The notes: generated by a model from the sequence alone, not told the origin. 60,833 nt of DNA from an uncultured Flavobacteriales bacterium (GCA_905181855.1 CAJIZE010000021.1:1-60833), one strand, 5' to 3'; shown: positions 18,323 through 27,430, counted from the first letter of the stretch. Translations and numbers: made by a program.

Positions 18323-18343
18323 AAAGTGTACAAAATACACTTG
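18323..18343. promoter_or_regulatory. candidate operator B (7-7-7 palindrome)
   Basis: AAAGTGT-N7-ACACTTG, one mismatch from perfect symmetry, with the same 7-nt spacer. Its centre is 78 bp from that of operator A and 80 bp from that of operator C, so it lies midway in the divergent gap. It could support looping or joint control of both promoters. Confidence 0.6.
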
Positions 18344-18402
18344 GTTTTTTGTTGCTACGATTTTGGTGTTTTATGCGTTTTTTGATTCATATTTTGTGTA
18401 AC

Positions 18403-18423
18403 TTAGTGTATTTATAACACTTA
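18403..18423. promoter_or_regulatory. candidate operator C (7-7-7 palindrome)
   Basis: TTAGTGT-N7-ACACTTA: the inner AGTGT/ACACT core is kept and the outer bases differ. It ends 41 nt before the susC ATG. A TACTTTTA (18431-18438) just downstream resembles a -7 TAnnTTTG element, though no good -33 element is seen at the proper distance. Confidence 0.5.
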
Positions 18424-18464
18424 ATACTATTACTTTTAACAAAATTAATGTAAAAATAATCTGT

Positions 18465-21400
18465 ATGACAAAGAATTTATTTTTAGTTGTTTTGCTTTTT
18501 TTTATATCGATAGTCGGTTTTGGGCAATCAATAAAGGGCGAAATAAAAGATGCTAATGGATTGACCCTGCCAGGCGCATCGGTTATAATCGATGGAACCA
18601 CGCATGGAACTGTTACTAATATCAATGGTTTGTTTGAAATAAAGGATATTGCTGCGGGCGAGTACATTTTGAATATTAACTTCTTAGGATTTATTGCATT
18701 AAAAAAAGCGGTTACTGTTGGAGTAGGTGAGTTTAATGTGGGTGCTTTGGTTTTGATTGAAGATATTGAAAAACTAGATGAATTTGTCGTTGTTGGTTAT
18801 GGAGTTCAACGCAAGCGTGAAGTTACCGGAACCATATCGCGAATTGATGGTAAAACATTAAGTGAGTTACCTGTTCCTTCTTTCCAATCTGCTTTGCAAG
18901 GTCAAGCAGCCGGCGTTCAGGTTACTACAGGTTCAGGTATGGCAGGTTCGAGTGCAGTTATAAGAGTAAGGGGTGTTGCTTCAATATCAGCAAGTGGTGA
19001 CCCCTTATATGTAATAGATGGCATACCTGTTTCACAAGATGCATTTCTTACAGGAAACGAAGGGGGTTTTAATTCAAACCCTTTGGCGTTTTTGAATCCA
19101 AATGATATTGAATCTATAGAAATTTTGAAAGATGCAGCATCAACAGGTATTTATGGTTCAAGAGGGTCAAATGGCGTAATATTAGTAACAACAAAGCGGG
19201 GTAAATCTGATGAAATGAAAATAGATTTTTCTGCCAATTCAGGAAGTTCAACACCTACAGCATTGCCTAATATGCTTGAAACTGACGAGTATTTGCAATT
19301 GTACCAAGAGGCTTGGGAGAATGATGGTAATACAGGGCAGGCAGAACTACCTAACAATGTTTCGTGGGAAGATGCTGAAAATACCAATACCAATTGGGTA
19401 GATGAGACAATAAGGATAGGGATAAAACAAAACTACAATCTCGGAATTTCGAAATCAAAAGGAAAATTTGGGTATTACCTAAACGGTAGTTATGATGATA
19501 ATACCAGTTATTTGGTTGGAAACTCGTATGAAAGAATGAGTGCAAGGGCTAATTTGGATTACAAGCCAACTGATAAATTAAAGCTAGGGTTAACCGCTAG
19601 TATGACAAAAGCAACCAACGATAGAGTTGATGCAGCTTGGAGTGGAGGATTTGGTGCTGCTATGTCCACAGCACTTCCGATATACCCTGTATTTGATGAT
19701 TCAACAGGCGAATATACTCAGGGGGTGAATCCAGTTAGAAACCTTGAATATGTTGATTGGGTAACAACCGAGTACCATTGGTTAAGCGGTTTGAATGTAA
19801 ATTATCAGTTAGCGGAAAATCTTTTCTTGATAGCAAATGGTAATTACGAGTACGTAGATATTAAAGATGATAAATGGGAGGATGGAAGGATAAATCCATC
19901 TGTGAATTCACCAGGGTTTTCGGATAGAAACAAAACCTTTATTAACAATTACAATTACAACGCGGTTCTTGATTTTCAAACCAAAATTACGGATGATGAT
20001 AAACTGAAGTTGATGGCAGGTTATGAGTATCAATACTCCCAAAGAATATGGGGCTATACCTCATCTCAATTTTCAAATGCCAGAATCGATCAAGAATTTG
20101 AAACTGATAGTTCAATACTTTTCTACGGTGATATGGAAACGGAAGAATCATCCTTTAGAAGTGTTTTTGGTAGAGCAAATTACATTTTCAAAGGCAAGTA
20201 CATTGTCCAAGCTACTTTTAGAGTTGATGGTAGTTCAAAGTTTGGTCCCAACAATAAGTACGGCTATTTCCCTTCAGGATCTTTCGGTTGGTTAATGTCA
20301 GATGAAGATTTCTTTGACGTTAAGTTTATGAATTTCCTAAAACTAAAAGCTAGTTTTGGGATAACTGGAAACTCAAATATTGGAATTAATGCTTATCAGC
20401 AAACCTTTAACACGTCAAATCTTGAAGATGGAAATGGTTATGGAGGAAATGGCCAATTATGGGCAGAAAACTTGGATAACCCTGACTTAAAGTGGGAAAC
20501 CTCAAATACTTTAGATCTTGGCGCTGAGTTTGGCCTTTTTGAAGATAGAGTTCACGGCGAGGTAACTTTCTACAATAAAAACACAACTGATGTTTTGATG
20601 TTCCTAAATGTTCCGCAAGCTTATGGGTTTGATAATTATTGGGATAATGTCGGTTCAATTTTAAATAGAGGAATAGAATTCGGAATTAAATCCAAAAACT
20701 TTGTAGGTAATTTTAAATGGACAACAGAATTTAACATTGCCCATAACCGCAATGAGATAACAAGTATTGGTGATTATTCTGAAGATGCTATAAGTGGCGG
20801 AACAAATGACACCAGGATTGTGGTTGGGTCGCCAGTTGGAACAAATTTTTTAGTACGCTATGTAGGTGTTGATCCAGTTGATGGAGCTCCAATATATTTG
20901 GATATTGATGGAATTGAAACCAAAGATTGGGATCCAGCTGATAGAGTTGCAGTTGGCGATGTATTGCCAGATGTAGTAGGTGGTTTTACTAACAGTTTTG
21001 GATATGGAAATTGGGATATGACGGTACTATTTTACTATTCAATAGGAGGTAAAATATACGATTCATCATCAAAACGACAGCTTGGGGTGGTTACCGATTG
21101 GAACATGAGAACTGATATATACGACCGTTGGAAGCAACCTGGCGACGAAGCGAAGTATCCTAGGTTAACTCTTGATACCGAAACTTATGGATCACCAACT
21201 CCGTGGATTAACACCGATTTGTGGTTACACGATGCATCATACGTGAGATTAAGAAGGTTGGCATTAGGTTACACCTTTAACGCTGGCCAACTTAAAGGTT
21301 CAAAATTTAACAGTATCAGAATTGGAGCAAGTGCTACAAACTTATTTGTTATAACTGCTTATCCTGGTTTAGATCCTGAAATTGCGCGTGACTTTGAAAA

Positions 21401-21491
21401 TGCAGCTGATAGGAACATGAGTGCTGGAATTACATACTTAACTCCACCTCAAGAGAAAACGTTTAATATTCACCTGAGCATTAGCTTCTAA
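18465..21491 (+). CDS. susC: SusC/RagA-family TonB-dependent outer-membrane transporter
   Basis: 1008 residues. The signal peptide ends near residue 21 (GFGQ), followed by a carboxypeptidase-regulatory-like domain (about 22-95), then a TonB-box-like DEFVVVGYG, the plug (SALQGQAAGVQV, YVIDGIPV, ILKDAASTGIYGSRGSNGVI) and a 22-strand barrel to the terminal ...HLSISF. It imports oligosaccharides, here presumably maltodextrins, in complex with the SusD-like lipoprotein 12 nt downstream. Operator C lies before it, and operators B and A are shared with the divergent repeat-protein gene. Energy would come from TonB-ExbBD, which is not encoded in this window. Confidence 0.95.
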   Translation: MTKNLFLVVLLFFISIVGFGQSIKGEIKDANGLTLPGASVIIDGTTHGTVTNINGLFEIKDIAAGEYILNINFLGFIALKKAVTVGVGEFNVGALVLIEDIEKLDEFVVVGYGVQRKREVTGTISRIDGKTLSELPVPSFQSALQGQAAGVQVTTGSGMAGSSAVIRVRGVASISASGDPLYVIDGIPVSQDAFLTGNEGGFNSNPLAFLNPNDIESIEILKDAASTGIYGSRGSNGVILVTTKRGKSDEMKIDFSANSGSSTPTALPNMLETDEYLQLYQEAWENDGNTGQAELPNNVSWEDAENTNTNWVDETIRIGIKQNYNLGISKSKGKFGYYLNGSYDDNTSYLVGNSYERMSARANLDYKPTDKLKLGLTASMTKATNDRVDAAWSGGFGAAMSTALPIYPVFDDSTGEYTQGVNPVRNLEYVDWVTTEYHWLSGLNVNYQLAENLFLIANGNYEYVDIKDDKWEDGRINPSVNSPGFSDRNKTFINNYNYNAVLDFQTKITDDDKLKLMAGYEYQYSQRIWGYTSSQFSNARIDQEFETDSSILFYGDMETEESSFRSVFGRANYIFKGKYIVQATFRVDGSSKFGPNNKYGYFPSGSFGWLMSDEDFFDVKFMNFLKLKASFGITGNSNIGINAYQQTFNTSNLEDGNGYGGNGQLWAENLDNPDLKWETSNTLDLGAEFGLFEDRVHGEVTFYNKNTTDVLMFLNVPQAYGFDNYWDNVGSILNRGIEFGIKSKNFVGNFKWTTEFNIAHNRNEITSIGDYSEDAISGGTNDTRIVVGSPVGTNFLVRYVGVDPVDGAPIYLDIDGIETKDWDPADRVAVGDVLPDVVGGFTNSFGYGNWDMTVLFYYSIGGKIYDSSSKRQLGVVTDWNMRTDIYDRWKQPGDEAKYPRLTLDTETYGSPTPWINTDLWLHDASYVRLRRLALGYTFNAGQLKGSKFNSIRIGASATNLFVITAYPGLDPEIARDFENAADRNMSAGITYLTPPQEKTFNIHLSISF

Positions 21492-21503
21492 AAAATAAAG
21501 ATA

Positions 21504-22850
21504 ATGAAAAAGATATTTACAGTTCTATTTGTTTTTGTTGGATTAATTGGTTGCGAAAATTTAGAATTCCCGCCGAAAACTAAAATGTTAAAAGAAGAAG
21601 CGATTCAAACAGGTGATGATTTGCAGTTGATATTAAACGCAGCATATGATGTTGTAGGAAATACTGTAAACGGCAATGCTCAAAAGTATCATGAATTGTT
21701 AAGTGATAACGTTGAAGCGCCGCAATCAAATGATGATTTTGATGAAGTTTACAGCCATAACATGTTATTTTTTAATAGCTCAATTGGTAATTTTTACGGC
21801 GAATTTTATGTTGCCATATTTAGAGTGAATACCATCTTAGAAAATTTTGATTTTGTAACAGGCCTAACAGAACAGCAAAGAATCGCTTTGGAGGCTGAGG
21901 GAAGGTTTTTAAGAGCGCTTTGTCATTTTGAAGTAGCTAGGTTGTTTGCTCACCCTTATGGCTATACCGCCGACAATTCTCATCCTGGTGTTGCCGTTGT
22001 ACTTGAACCAATTCGCGAGCCTATAGCAAGATCAACTGTAGCTGAAACCTATGAAAAAATAATTGAAGATTTGGAATTTGCTATAGCAAACTTAAAAGAA
22101 GATAATGGAATATATGCCTCAAAATATGCCGCTAAAGGATTGTTGGCAAAGGTCTACTTGAATCAATTAGAGTATCAAAAAGCGGCAGATCAATGCAGCG
22201 ATATTATTTCGTCAGGATTATTTAGTTTAACCAGCGGGAGTAGATTTGTTATAGATGGCACAACGGAGGATATATTTAAAATTAAAAGCGAAACCTTTAA
22301 CAATCGTTCAGGCGGGTATCGAAATAATTGGTCTTCATCAATTAAAAACCCTACATTGATTGCGTCAACTGAGTTGTTCAATATATTTGATACCGCAGAT
22401 GCACGTTTAAACTGGTTTGTTCCTGAAAATTTGGGAACACCAACGGAACAAATAAAATTGAATAAATTCGATAATCAAGTGTTTGATGTGCCGTTTTTGA
22501 ATTTAACAGAGATACTTCTAACAAGAGCAGAAGCACTTGCTATGATAAATAGTGATAAGCAAACCATTGTTGACGATGTGAATCAAATTATTGAAAGAGC
22601 CTATGGTGTCGGAAGAAACACTGTATCTGCGACTCAAGGATATTCAAGTTTGTTGGAAAGAGTTCAACTTGAAAGAAGAAAGGAGTTTGTTGGAGAAGGC
22701 GATTGGATGTCTGTAATGAAAAGAAAAGGTTTGAATGGAGAAACTGTTCAGGTTAGAAATGATAATTGGGATTGTAACGGTATGATTCTTCAGTTTCCGA
22801 TAGCCGAGAAAAATGAATTATTCGAATTAAACAAAACAGGAGGTTGCTAA
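21504..22850 (+). CDS. susD: SusD/RagB-family nutrient-binding lipoprotein
   Basis: 448 residues; surface lipoprotein partner of SusC. The signal has lipobox LIGC (Cys17). The helical TPR-like body holds the SusD hallmark FLRALCHFEVARLFA (about residues 132-146), and the C-terminal region contains LTRAEALAMIN and LERRKEFVGEGDWMSVMKR, typical of RagB/SusD. It captures glycan chains over the SusC barrel. It is co-transcribed with susC and the two genes that follow. Confidence 0.95.
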   Translation: MKKIFTVLFVFVGLIGCENLEFPPKTKMLKEEAIQTGDDLQLILNAAYDVVGNTVNGNAQKYHELLSDNVEAPQSNDDFDEVYSHNMLFFNSSIGNFYGEFYVAIFRVNTILENFDFVTGLTEQQRIALEAEGRFLRALCHFEVARLFAHPYGYTADNSHPGVAVVLEPIREPIARSTVAETYEKIIEDLEFAIANLKEDNGIYASKYAAKGLLAKVYLNQLEYQKAADQCSDIISSGLFSLTSGSRFVIDGTTEDIFKIKSETFNNRSGGYRNNWSSSIKNPTLIASTELFNIFDTADARLNWFVPENLGTPTEQIKLNKFDNQVFDVPFLNLTEILLTRAEALAMINSDKQTIVDDVNQIIERAYGVGRNTVSATQGYSSLLERVQLERRKEFVGEGDWMSVMKRKGLNGETVQVRNDNWDCNGMILQFPIAEKNELFELNKTGGC

Positions 22851-22861
22851 AATTAGATATT

Positions 22862-23338
22862 ATGAAAAAGATTTTAATGTATTTATCAATTGGTTTGATT
22901 GCATTATCATGCAAACCAGATGTTGATGTGCCAATAGGAGATCCATCTAGTAAAGTGGATGGAATTAGCGACAGTTGGACAATTAGTGAAGTAACGATGG
23001 TAGATGAAGTGTCTGTTAATAAAGATGAGCTAGAAGTTTCTGCTTTTTTCACAAATCAAGCGTCACCTATTAGCTTGGAGTTTACGGCTGCCTCTAAAAC
23101 GTATACCGCCAGTGGAAACATGGCGAATAATTTTTTCGGCGCAGGTGGAACTTGGTCATTTGATGATGATAGTTTTCCTACTATGGTAACTCTTTTAACA
23201 AGTGAGGGGCAATTAATCGAATTGAACCTGAATGGACCGATAAGAGAAGTAGATCAAGAACTGAATGTACAATTCACAAAAAGTTGTGTTGACGAGCCAA
23301 GATCATCGTATAAATTTAAATTTTCAAGAAAACAGTAA
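22862..23338 (+). CDS. small lipoprotein in SusE position (DUF5004-like, function unknown)
   Basis: 158 residues from the ATG at 22862 (12 nt after the susD stop; an upstream in-frame start would overlap susD). Lipobox IALSC (Cys17). The mature part is a short beta-rich domain (TWSFDDDSFPTMV, LNLNGP, ending YKFKFSRKQ) that looks like the lipocalin-like DUF5004 group; this family call is tentative. No catalytic motif. Its place right after susD suggests a surface accessory for glycan binding, as SusE/SusF are in Bacteroides, although no sequence likeness to them is evident. Confidence 0.6.
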   Translation: MKKILMYLSIGLIALSCKPDVDVPIGDPSSKVDGISDSWTISEVTMVDEVSVNKDELEVSAFFTNQASPISLEFTAASKTYTASGNMANNFFGAGGTWSFDDDSFPTMVTLLTSEGQLIELNLNGPIREVDQELNVQFTKSCVDEPRSSYKFKFSRKQ

Positions 23339-23339
23339 T

Positions 23340-24203
23340 ATGAAAAAATCAATATTAGTACTACTTGGATTAGTTTTAAGTATTTTTGGCTTTAGCCAAA
23401 AGCTCTGGTACGAACCAGAAGGAGCGTTAATGGATGAAGAAATTACGCTATTTGTGGATATCTCAAAGTGCGATAATCAATCGATTGTTGATGAAGGTAA
23501 AATTGGACTTGACATGTACATTTGGACTTGGAGTCCTGCTGAGCACGGTCAAGGACATAAATATGTGAATGGAGTTGGAACCCAAGCATGGAAAAGCTCA
23601 AACCCCGAACTTAAAATGACACGTGTTGATCCTACCGATTTAACAACGACCGTTTTTTCTTATACAATGACACCAACCGAATTTTACGAAGTTGATATTA
23701 AGGATGTTTATGACAATGACATCAAAATGTTGGTTAAACCAGAAGATGGAGGCGGATATGGCGACCCTGATTATAAAACTGAAGATTTGGAATTGGGCTT
23801 GGAAGCACCGAAATCCGAAGCATTACTTGTAGGAGCATTTCCTTCGGTTCCTTTTTTAGATGATGTTTTTTCTGTAATTTATGATAACAATTTAGAAACT
23901 GAATCTGCTCTTTTAAACTTAGGTGAAGATGAAGCTTACGTATATGCTGCAGCATGGGATTCAACATCTGCGACGGCTGCAAAAGCAGATTATGAAGTTA
24001 CAAATTATTTTACGGCAAGCCGTAACCCTGATTTAAAGATGACCTATACAGGTGACGGAAAATTCCAATTTACTATCATTCCTAATGAGTTCTTCGGAAT
24101 CACAACGGGAGTAGTTAACAGAATGAAATTTATAGTAGTCAAAAAAGACAAAACGGATAGAACAGCGAAAGATCTAGATGTAGTTATCAATTGCTGGAAA
24201 TAG
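23340..24203 (+). CDS. secreted two-domain SusE/F-position protein
   Basis: 287 residues from the ATG at 23340, one base after the preceding TAA. Signal peptide ending near GFSQ, with no lipobox. Two related halves: the first contains SNPELKMTRVD ... MTPTEFYEV and the second SRNPDLKMTYTG ... IIPNEFFGI, so the gene arose by internal duplication. The opening segment (FVDISKC ... YIWTWSP) also resembles the N-terminal module of the T9SS amylase at 11154 (VVYDASKGNGEL ... LYAHTGV ... KVKMTSL). A carbohydrate-binding role is inferred from this sharing and from operon position. It is the last gene before a terminator. Confidence 0.65.
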   Translation: MKKSILVLLGLVLSIFGFSQKLWYEPEGALMDEEITLFVDISKCDNQSIVDEGKIGLDMYIWTWSPAEHGQGHKYVNGVGTQAWKSSNPELKMTRVDPTDLTTTVFSYTMTPTEFYEVDIKDVYDNDIKMLVKPEDGGGYGDPDYKTEDLELGLEAPKSEALLVGAFPSVPFLDDVFSVIYDNNLETESALLNLGEDEAYVYAAAWDSTSATAAKADYEVTNYFTASRNPDLKMTYTGDGKFQFTIIPNEFFGITTGVVNRMKFIVVKKDKTDRTAKDLDVVINCWK

Positions 24204-24218
24204 CATAAGGGTATTCAT

Positions 24219-24245
24219 AAAAAAGCGCCATTGGGCGATTTTTTT
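24219..24245. terminator. bidirectional terminator between the sus operon and marC
   Basis: Hairpin with the CGCC/GGCG core, a short loop (ATTG) and A-tract/T-tract flanks (AAAAAA ... TTTTTT), placed between two convergent genes. It would end transcription from both sides. Confidence 0.7.
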
Positions 24246-24246
24246 G

Positions 24247-24810
24247 TTAAAAATTCTCCTTGAATATCTTGATAGCAATAGCTAGTAAGATAATACCAAA
24301 TACGCGCCTTAAGATGCTAAACCCTGATTTTCCAATTTTTCTCTCAAGCCATGTGGTGCTTTTCAAAACTATGTAGATAAAAACAAGATTAACAACAATT
24401 CCAACCATAATATTTGGCACTGAATACACTGCTCTTAGAGATAAAATTGTAGTTAATGTTCCTGCACCTGAAATCATTGGAAAAGCCAACGGAACAACTG
24501 AGCCACTTCCACTTGAATCTGTATCACCTTTAAAAAGCATAACACCTAAAATCATTTCAAAGGCCAGTAAAAACATAATTACAGCTCCTGCTAAAGCAAA
24601 CGAAGACACATCTAAACCAAACAATAGTAAAATAGAGTTTCCTAAAAACAGAAAAGTCAACATTAAGCCGCCTGATATTAGAGTAGCCTTTAATGAATGG
24701 ATGTCACCTTCTCTTTTTCTTAATTCTATAACAATAGGAATTGAGCCAATTATATCTATAACTGAGAAGAGTACTAACGTGATGGAAAAAATTTCTTTTA
24801 GATTAAACAT
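24247..24810 (-). CDS. MarC-family inner-membrane protein
   Basis: 187 residues from the ATG at 24810; an ATG at 24831 would add seven polar residues. Six hydrophobic segments and the family signatures DIIGSIPIVI and PLAFPMISGAGTLTTIL identify the MarC/UPF0056 group. Despite the historic link to multiple antibiotic resistance the function is not established; members are thought to be integral inner-membrane proteins. Stands alone between a terminator and a gap of about 200 nt. Confidence 0.88.
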   Translation of the reverse strand: MFNLKEIFSITLVLFSVIDIIGSIPIVIELRKREGDIHSLKATLISGGLMLTFLFLGNSILLLFGLDVSSFALAGAVIMFLLAFEMILGVMLFKGDTDSSGSGSVVPLAFPMISGAGTLTTILSLRAVYSVPNIMVGIVVNLVFIYIVLKSTTWLERKIGKSGFSILRRVFGIILLAIAIKIFKENF

Positions 24811-25019
24811 GTCTCTAATTTTGGCGTGCAAAAGAAGTAAAAAATCTACATCAAATTAATAATTTTTTAAGGTTGTACTTTTTATCAAAATTGGCAACCT
24901 AAAAGTAGATAGAATTGTTATGGAGCTTACATTATGTGTCAGTGGCAAAAGTATTTTTGCTACTATTAAAAATAAATAATATGAGTTTGCTTTTTCAAAA
25001 TAAAGTTTTCCTTTACTAA

Positions 25020-25748
25020 ATGTGCACGGTAACTTATTTTCTGAATGATGAAAAAATAGTGCTAACCTCTAATAGAGATGAAAGAATAGCAAGGCCAACT
25101 TTATTGCCTTTGGTTTATCAGGTAAAGGGAAAAAATGTGCTGTTCCCCAGAGACCAAGAAGCGGGCGGAACCTGGATAGCATCAGGAGATAATGGCAGGT
25201 TAGCTTGCCTGCTTAATGGTGCAGACAAAAAACATGTTTCTAGAGGGAATTATGCGAGGAGTAGGGGGCAAATACTATTGAATTCATTTTCTTTCGAATC
25301 AATAGGTCAATTTTCAAATCAAGAGAACTTTGAGAATATTGAACCATTTACTTTGATATTGGTTGATTGCCTTAAAAAGGAATTGATACAATTAAGGTGG
25401 AATGGTGAAGAAAAAAAGATTGAGACTTTGCCATTCAATGGAGCATATATTTGGTGTTCGTATACTTTATACCCAATTGAGGAAATTGAACATCGATCAG
25501 AAAATTTTTCTGAAATGGTTGCCAATAAAAAGCCTCTAACACCAGAATCTATTCTCAGTTTTCACGAGGCAAATTATTATGGTGTTAATCAAGAGATTGA
25601 TGATAGTAATTTAGTTTTTGGACTGAAAACCGTAAGCGTAACTCAAATAAAAGCGTCATCAGAAAAAATTTCGATGGCTTACCATGACCTTATTGGTGAT
25701 ATGCATTGTTTAAATGAAATGGAAATAAAAAAGAGTAATGGATATTGA
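25020..25748 (+). CDS. NRDE-family protein (TANGO2-like)
   Basis: 242 residues beginning MCTVTYF, with Cys2 exposed after Met removal, as is usual for this Ntn-hydrolase-like family. The naming motif is present as SNRDERIARP (about residues 17-26), followed by GGTWIA and ARSRGQILL. The eukaryotic relative TANGO2 affects Golgi organisation and heme/lipid handling; the bacterial role is unknown. The 3' end overlaps the start of the next (decayed) gene by 11 nt, and the NRDE frame itself is intact. Confidence 0.85.
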   Translation: MCTVTYFLNDEKIVLTSNRDERIARPTLLPLVYQVKGKNVLFPRDQEAGGTWIASGDNGRLACLLNGADKKHVSRGNYARSRGQILLNSFSFESIGQFSNQENFENIEPFTLILVDCLKKELIQLRWNGEEKKIETLPFNGAYIWCSYTLYPIEEIEHRSENFSEMVANKKPLTPESILSFHEANYYGVNQEIDDSNLVFGLKTVSVTQIKASSEKISMAYHDLIGDMHCLNEMEIKKSNGY

Positions 25749-26724
25749 AAATGACCTTCATTCTGGATTTGCATTGGTTTTGGCCTGGCCTGAAACAAAA
25801 TGTAAACAAGCAGGCGCTTGGTATGATTACCCACTGCAGTTAATGAATTTAAATAAAAATGGATATTATAAAATAGGTCATGCAGCGATCGTTTTAATTG
25901 ACGATCACACTAAAAAATGCAATTATTTCGATTTTGGTAGATACCATGCCCCTCATGGTTTTGGAAGATTTAGGAGTAAAGAAACGGATCATGATTTGGG
26001 ATTACAAACCACTGCTGAATACGATGAGAATTATAATATATTAAACGTTCAGGAAATTCTTGCAGAAATATATCCAAACAAATCAACCCATGGTTCAGGA
26101 GAAATAATAGGTTCGTTGGTTAGAATAAATCACCAGACCGCAATGGATCAGGTATTTGAGATGCAAGCCAAAGATTTTATGCCGTATGGCCCTTTTATTG
26201 GTGAAGGCATCAATTGACCTCGATTTGTTAGAACTGTGATTCTTGCTGGTGAACCATCTATATGGGAATATCTAAAATTTAAATTTCCTTTAACTATAAG
26301 TCCTAGCCCACGCTGGAACTTAACAGCGACGAACAGTTCTTTGTATTCCGTTGGGAAAAAAGAAGAGAAGCAAATTATTATGAATGTAATCAGGTAGCAA
26401 TAGAAAATGACAAAGCAACCGTCAATTTTACCTCAACCAACAATACCTTTTAATGACTCGGGTTTGTACAAATGGTTAGCGGGAGAGGGTGCGGGGTCGT
26501 GGTTTAAGTTTATTGTCTCATTAGACTGTCAAACAGCTGAAGTGATAAGGTTCTCTCCAATAGGCTCATTTGAATGTTCAACGGCATATCACATTCCAAA
26601 GATGTTAGACTTAAAGTTGGGTTTTGAGATTACCTATCCATCGCATTGTATGACTTTAACTGTTTTTCAAAACAGCATAGTATTCGAACTAACTAAATCC
26701 CAAACTATTAACAATGAACAATAG
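25738..26724 (+). pseudogene. DUF6695-like gene broken by three in-frame stops
   Basis: One continuous frame of 329 codons interrupted by TGA (26215-26217), TAG (26395-26397) and TAG (26401-26403), with no frameshift. The part before the first stop holds GHAAIVLID and YFDFGRYHAPHGFGR; between stops comes PRFVRTVILAGEPSIWEYLK; after them KWLAGEGAGSW ... RFSPIGSFEC. From memory of Bacteroidota DUF6695 proteins these three parts belong to a single ~330-residue protein in this order. The TGA falls where those proteins have Cys in an NC-x-RFV motif. The 26407-26724 part could still be translated on its own from its ATG. The neighbour is also decayed, so loss of function is the simplest reading. 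Confidence 0.7.
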
Positions 26725-27311
26725 ACTATCAATTTTTATCTTAATGGTTTCGCTGTTACTTGGGTTATCATCAAATGCTCAAGATACACCAGCAATGGAG
26801 GATTTAATTGGCTTGGAAGTAGGAAATGAAATATCTAATTTTTTAGCTTTGGATCAAGCCGGTAAAACCTTTAATCTTTATAATGAATTGAAATACGGAC
26901 CTATCGTATTGGTTTTTTATCGTGGTCAGTGGTGTAAATACTGCAATAAACATATGAGTAATTTACAAGATAGCTTAGAGCTAATCACACCAAAAGGGAC
27001 ACAAGTAATCGGAATTTCTCCATGAAAACTTGAAGTGTCAGAACGTTTTTCAACAAAACTTGATGTTAAGTTTAAATTGCTATTTGACAAAGATTATCGA
27101 ATTTCCAATCAGTTTGATGTATTGTTCGAGCCTTCTTAAGCAATAAAGTTTAGATACAATTCTATTGGGACAGATTTGATAAATGCGCATCAAAAACGAA
27201 AAGCAGCTATTACCAATTCTTGCAACTTATGTGATGCCTCAAGAAGGTGTAATTATTTGGCGGCATTTTGATCTGGATTATTCCAATAGGGCTAGTGTAT
27301 CAGGTATATGA
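26714..27311 (+). pseudogene. peroxiredoxin-like (AhpC/TSA) gene, degenerate
   Basis: Begins with an intact signal peptide (ending SSNAQ) and a thioredoxin-fold part with LVFYRGQWCKYCNKHM, the redox Cys-x-x-Cys. It then stops at TGA 27023-27025 after VIGISP. The same frame continues with family-like sequence (FKLLFDKDYRISNQFDV) to a TAA at 27137-27139. After an indel near 27175-27210 the +1 frame reads LPILATYVMPQEGVIIWRHF and FDLDYSNRASVS to TGA 27309-27311, which is the normal C-terminus. Two stops plus one frameshift make it a clear pseudogene. It overlaps the preceding broken gene by 11 nt, so both may once have been co-transcribed. Confidence 0.85.
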
Positions 27312-27315
27312 AACA

Positions 27316-27348
27316 AAAAACCCTTGATTGAAACAATCAAGGGTTTTT
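27316..27348. terminator. bidirectional terminator beside tRNA-Phe
   Basis: Perfect 15-bp stem (27316-27330 with 27334-27348) with loop AAA, A5 and T5 at the ends and a CCCTTGATTG core. It ends the tRNA-Phe transcript on the minus strand and the peroxiredoxin pseudogene on the plus strand. Confidence 0.85.
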
Positions 27349-27357
27349 ATTTGACGG

Positions 27358-27430
27358 TGGTGCGGGAGGGAATCGAACCCCCGACACAAGGATTTTCAGT
27401 CCTTTGCTCTACCAACTGAGCTACCGCACC
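27358..27430 (-). tRNA. tRNA-Phe (GAA)
   Basis: 73-nt cloverleaf on the minus strand: acceptor GGTGCGG/CCGCACC with discriminator A, D-arm GCTC/GAGC, anticodon stem AAGGA/TCCTT with loop CTGAAAA (anticodon GAA), T-loop TTCGATT. The 3' CCA is not encoded (the DNA reads CCG after the discriminator), so it must be added after transcription. Confidence 0.97.

Noticed and set aside
26215-26217. TGA read as selenocysteine
   Set aside because: It falls at a likely Cys position, but two TAG stops follow in the same frame, no convincing SECIS stem-loop lies just downstream, and the adjacent gene is also decayed. Nonsense mutation is simpler; kept as an alternative in the findings.
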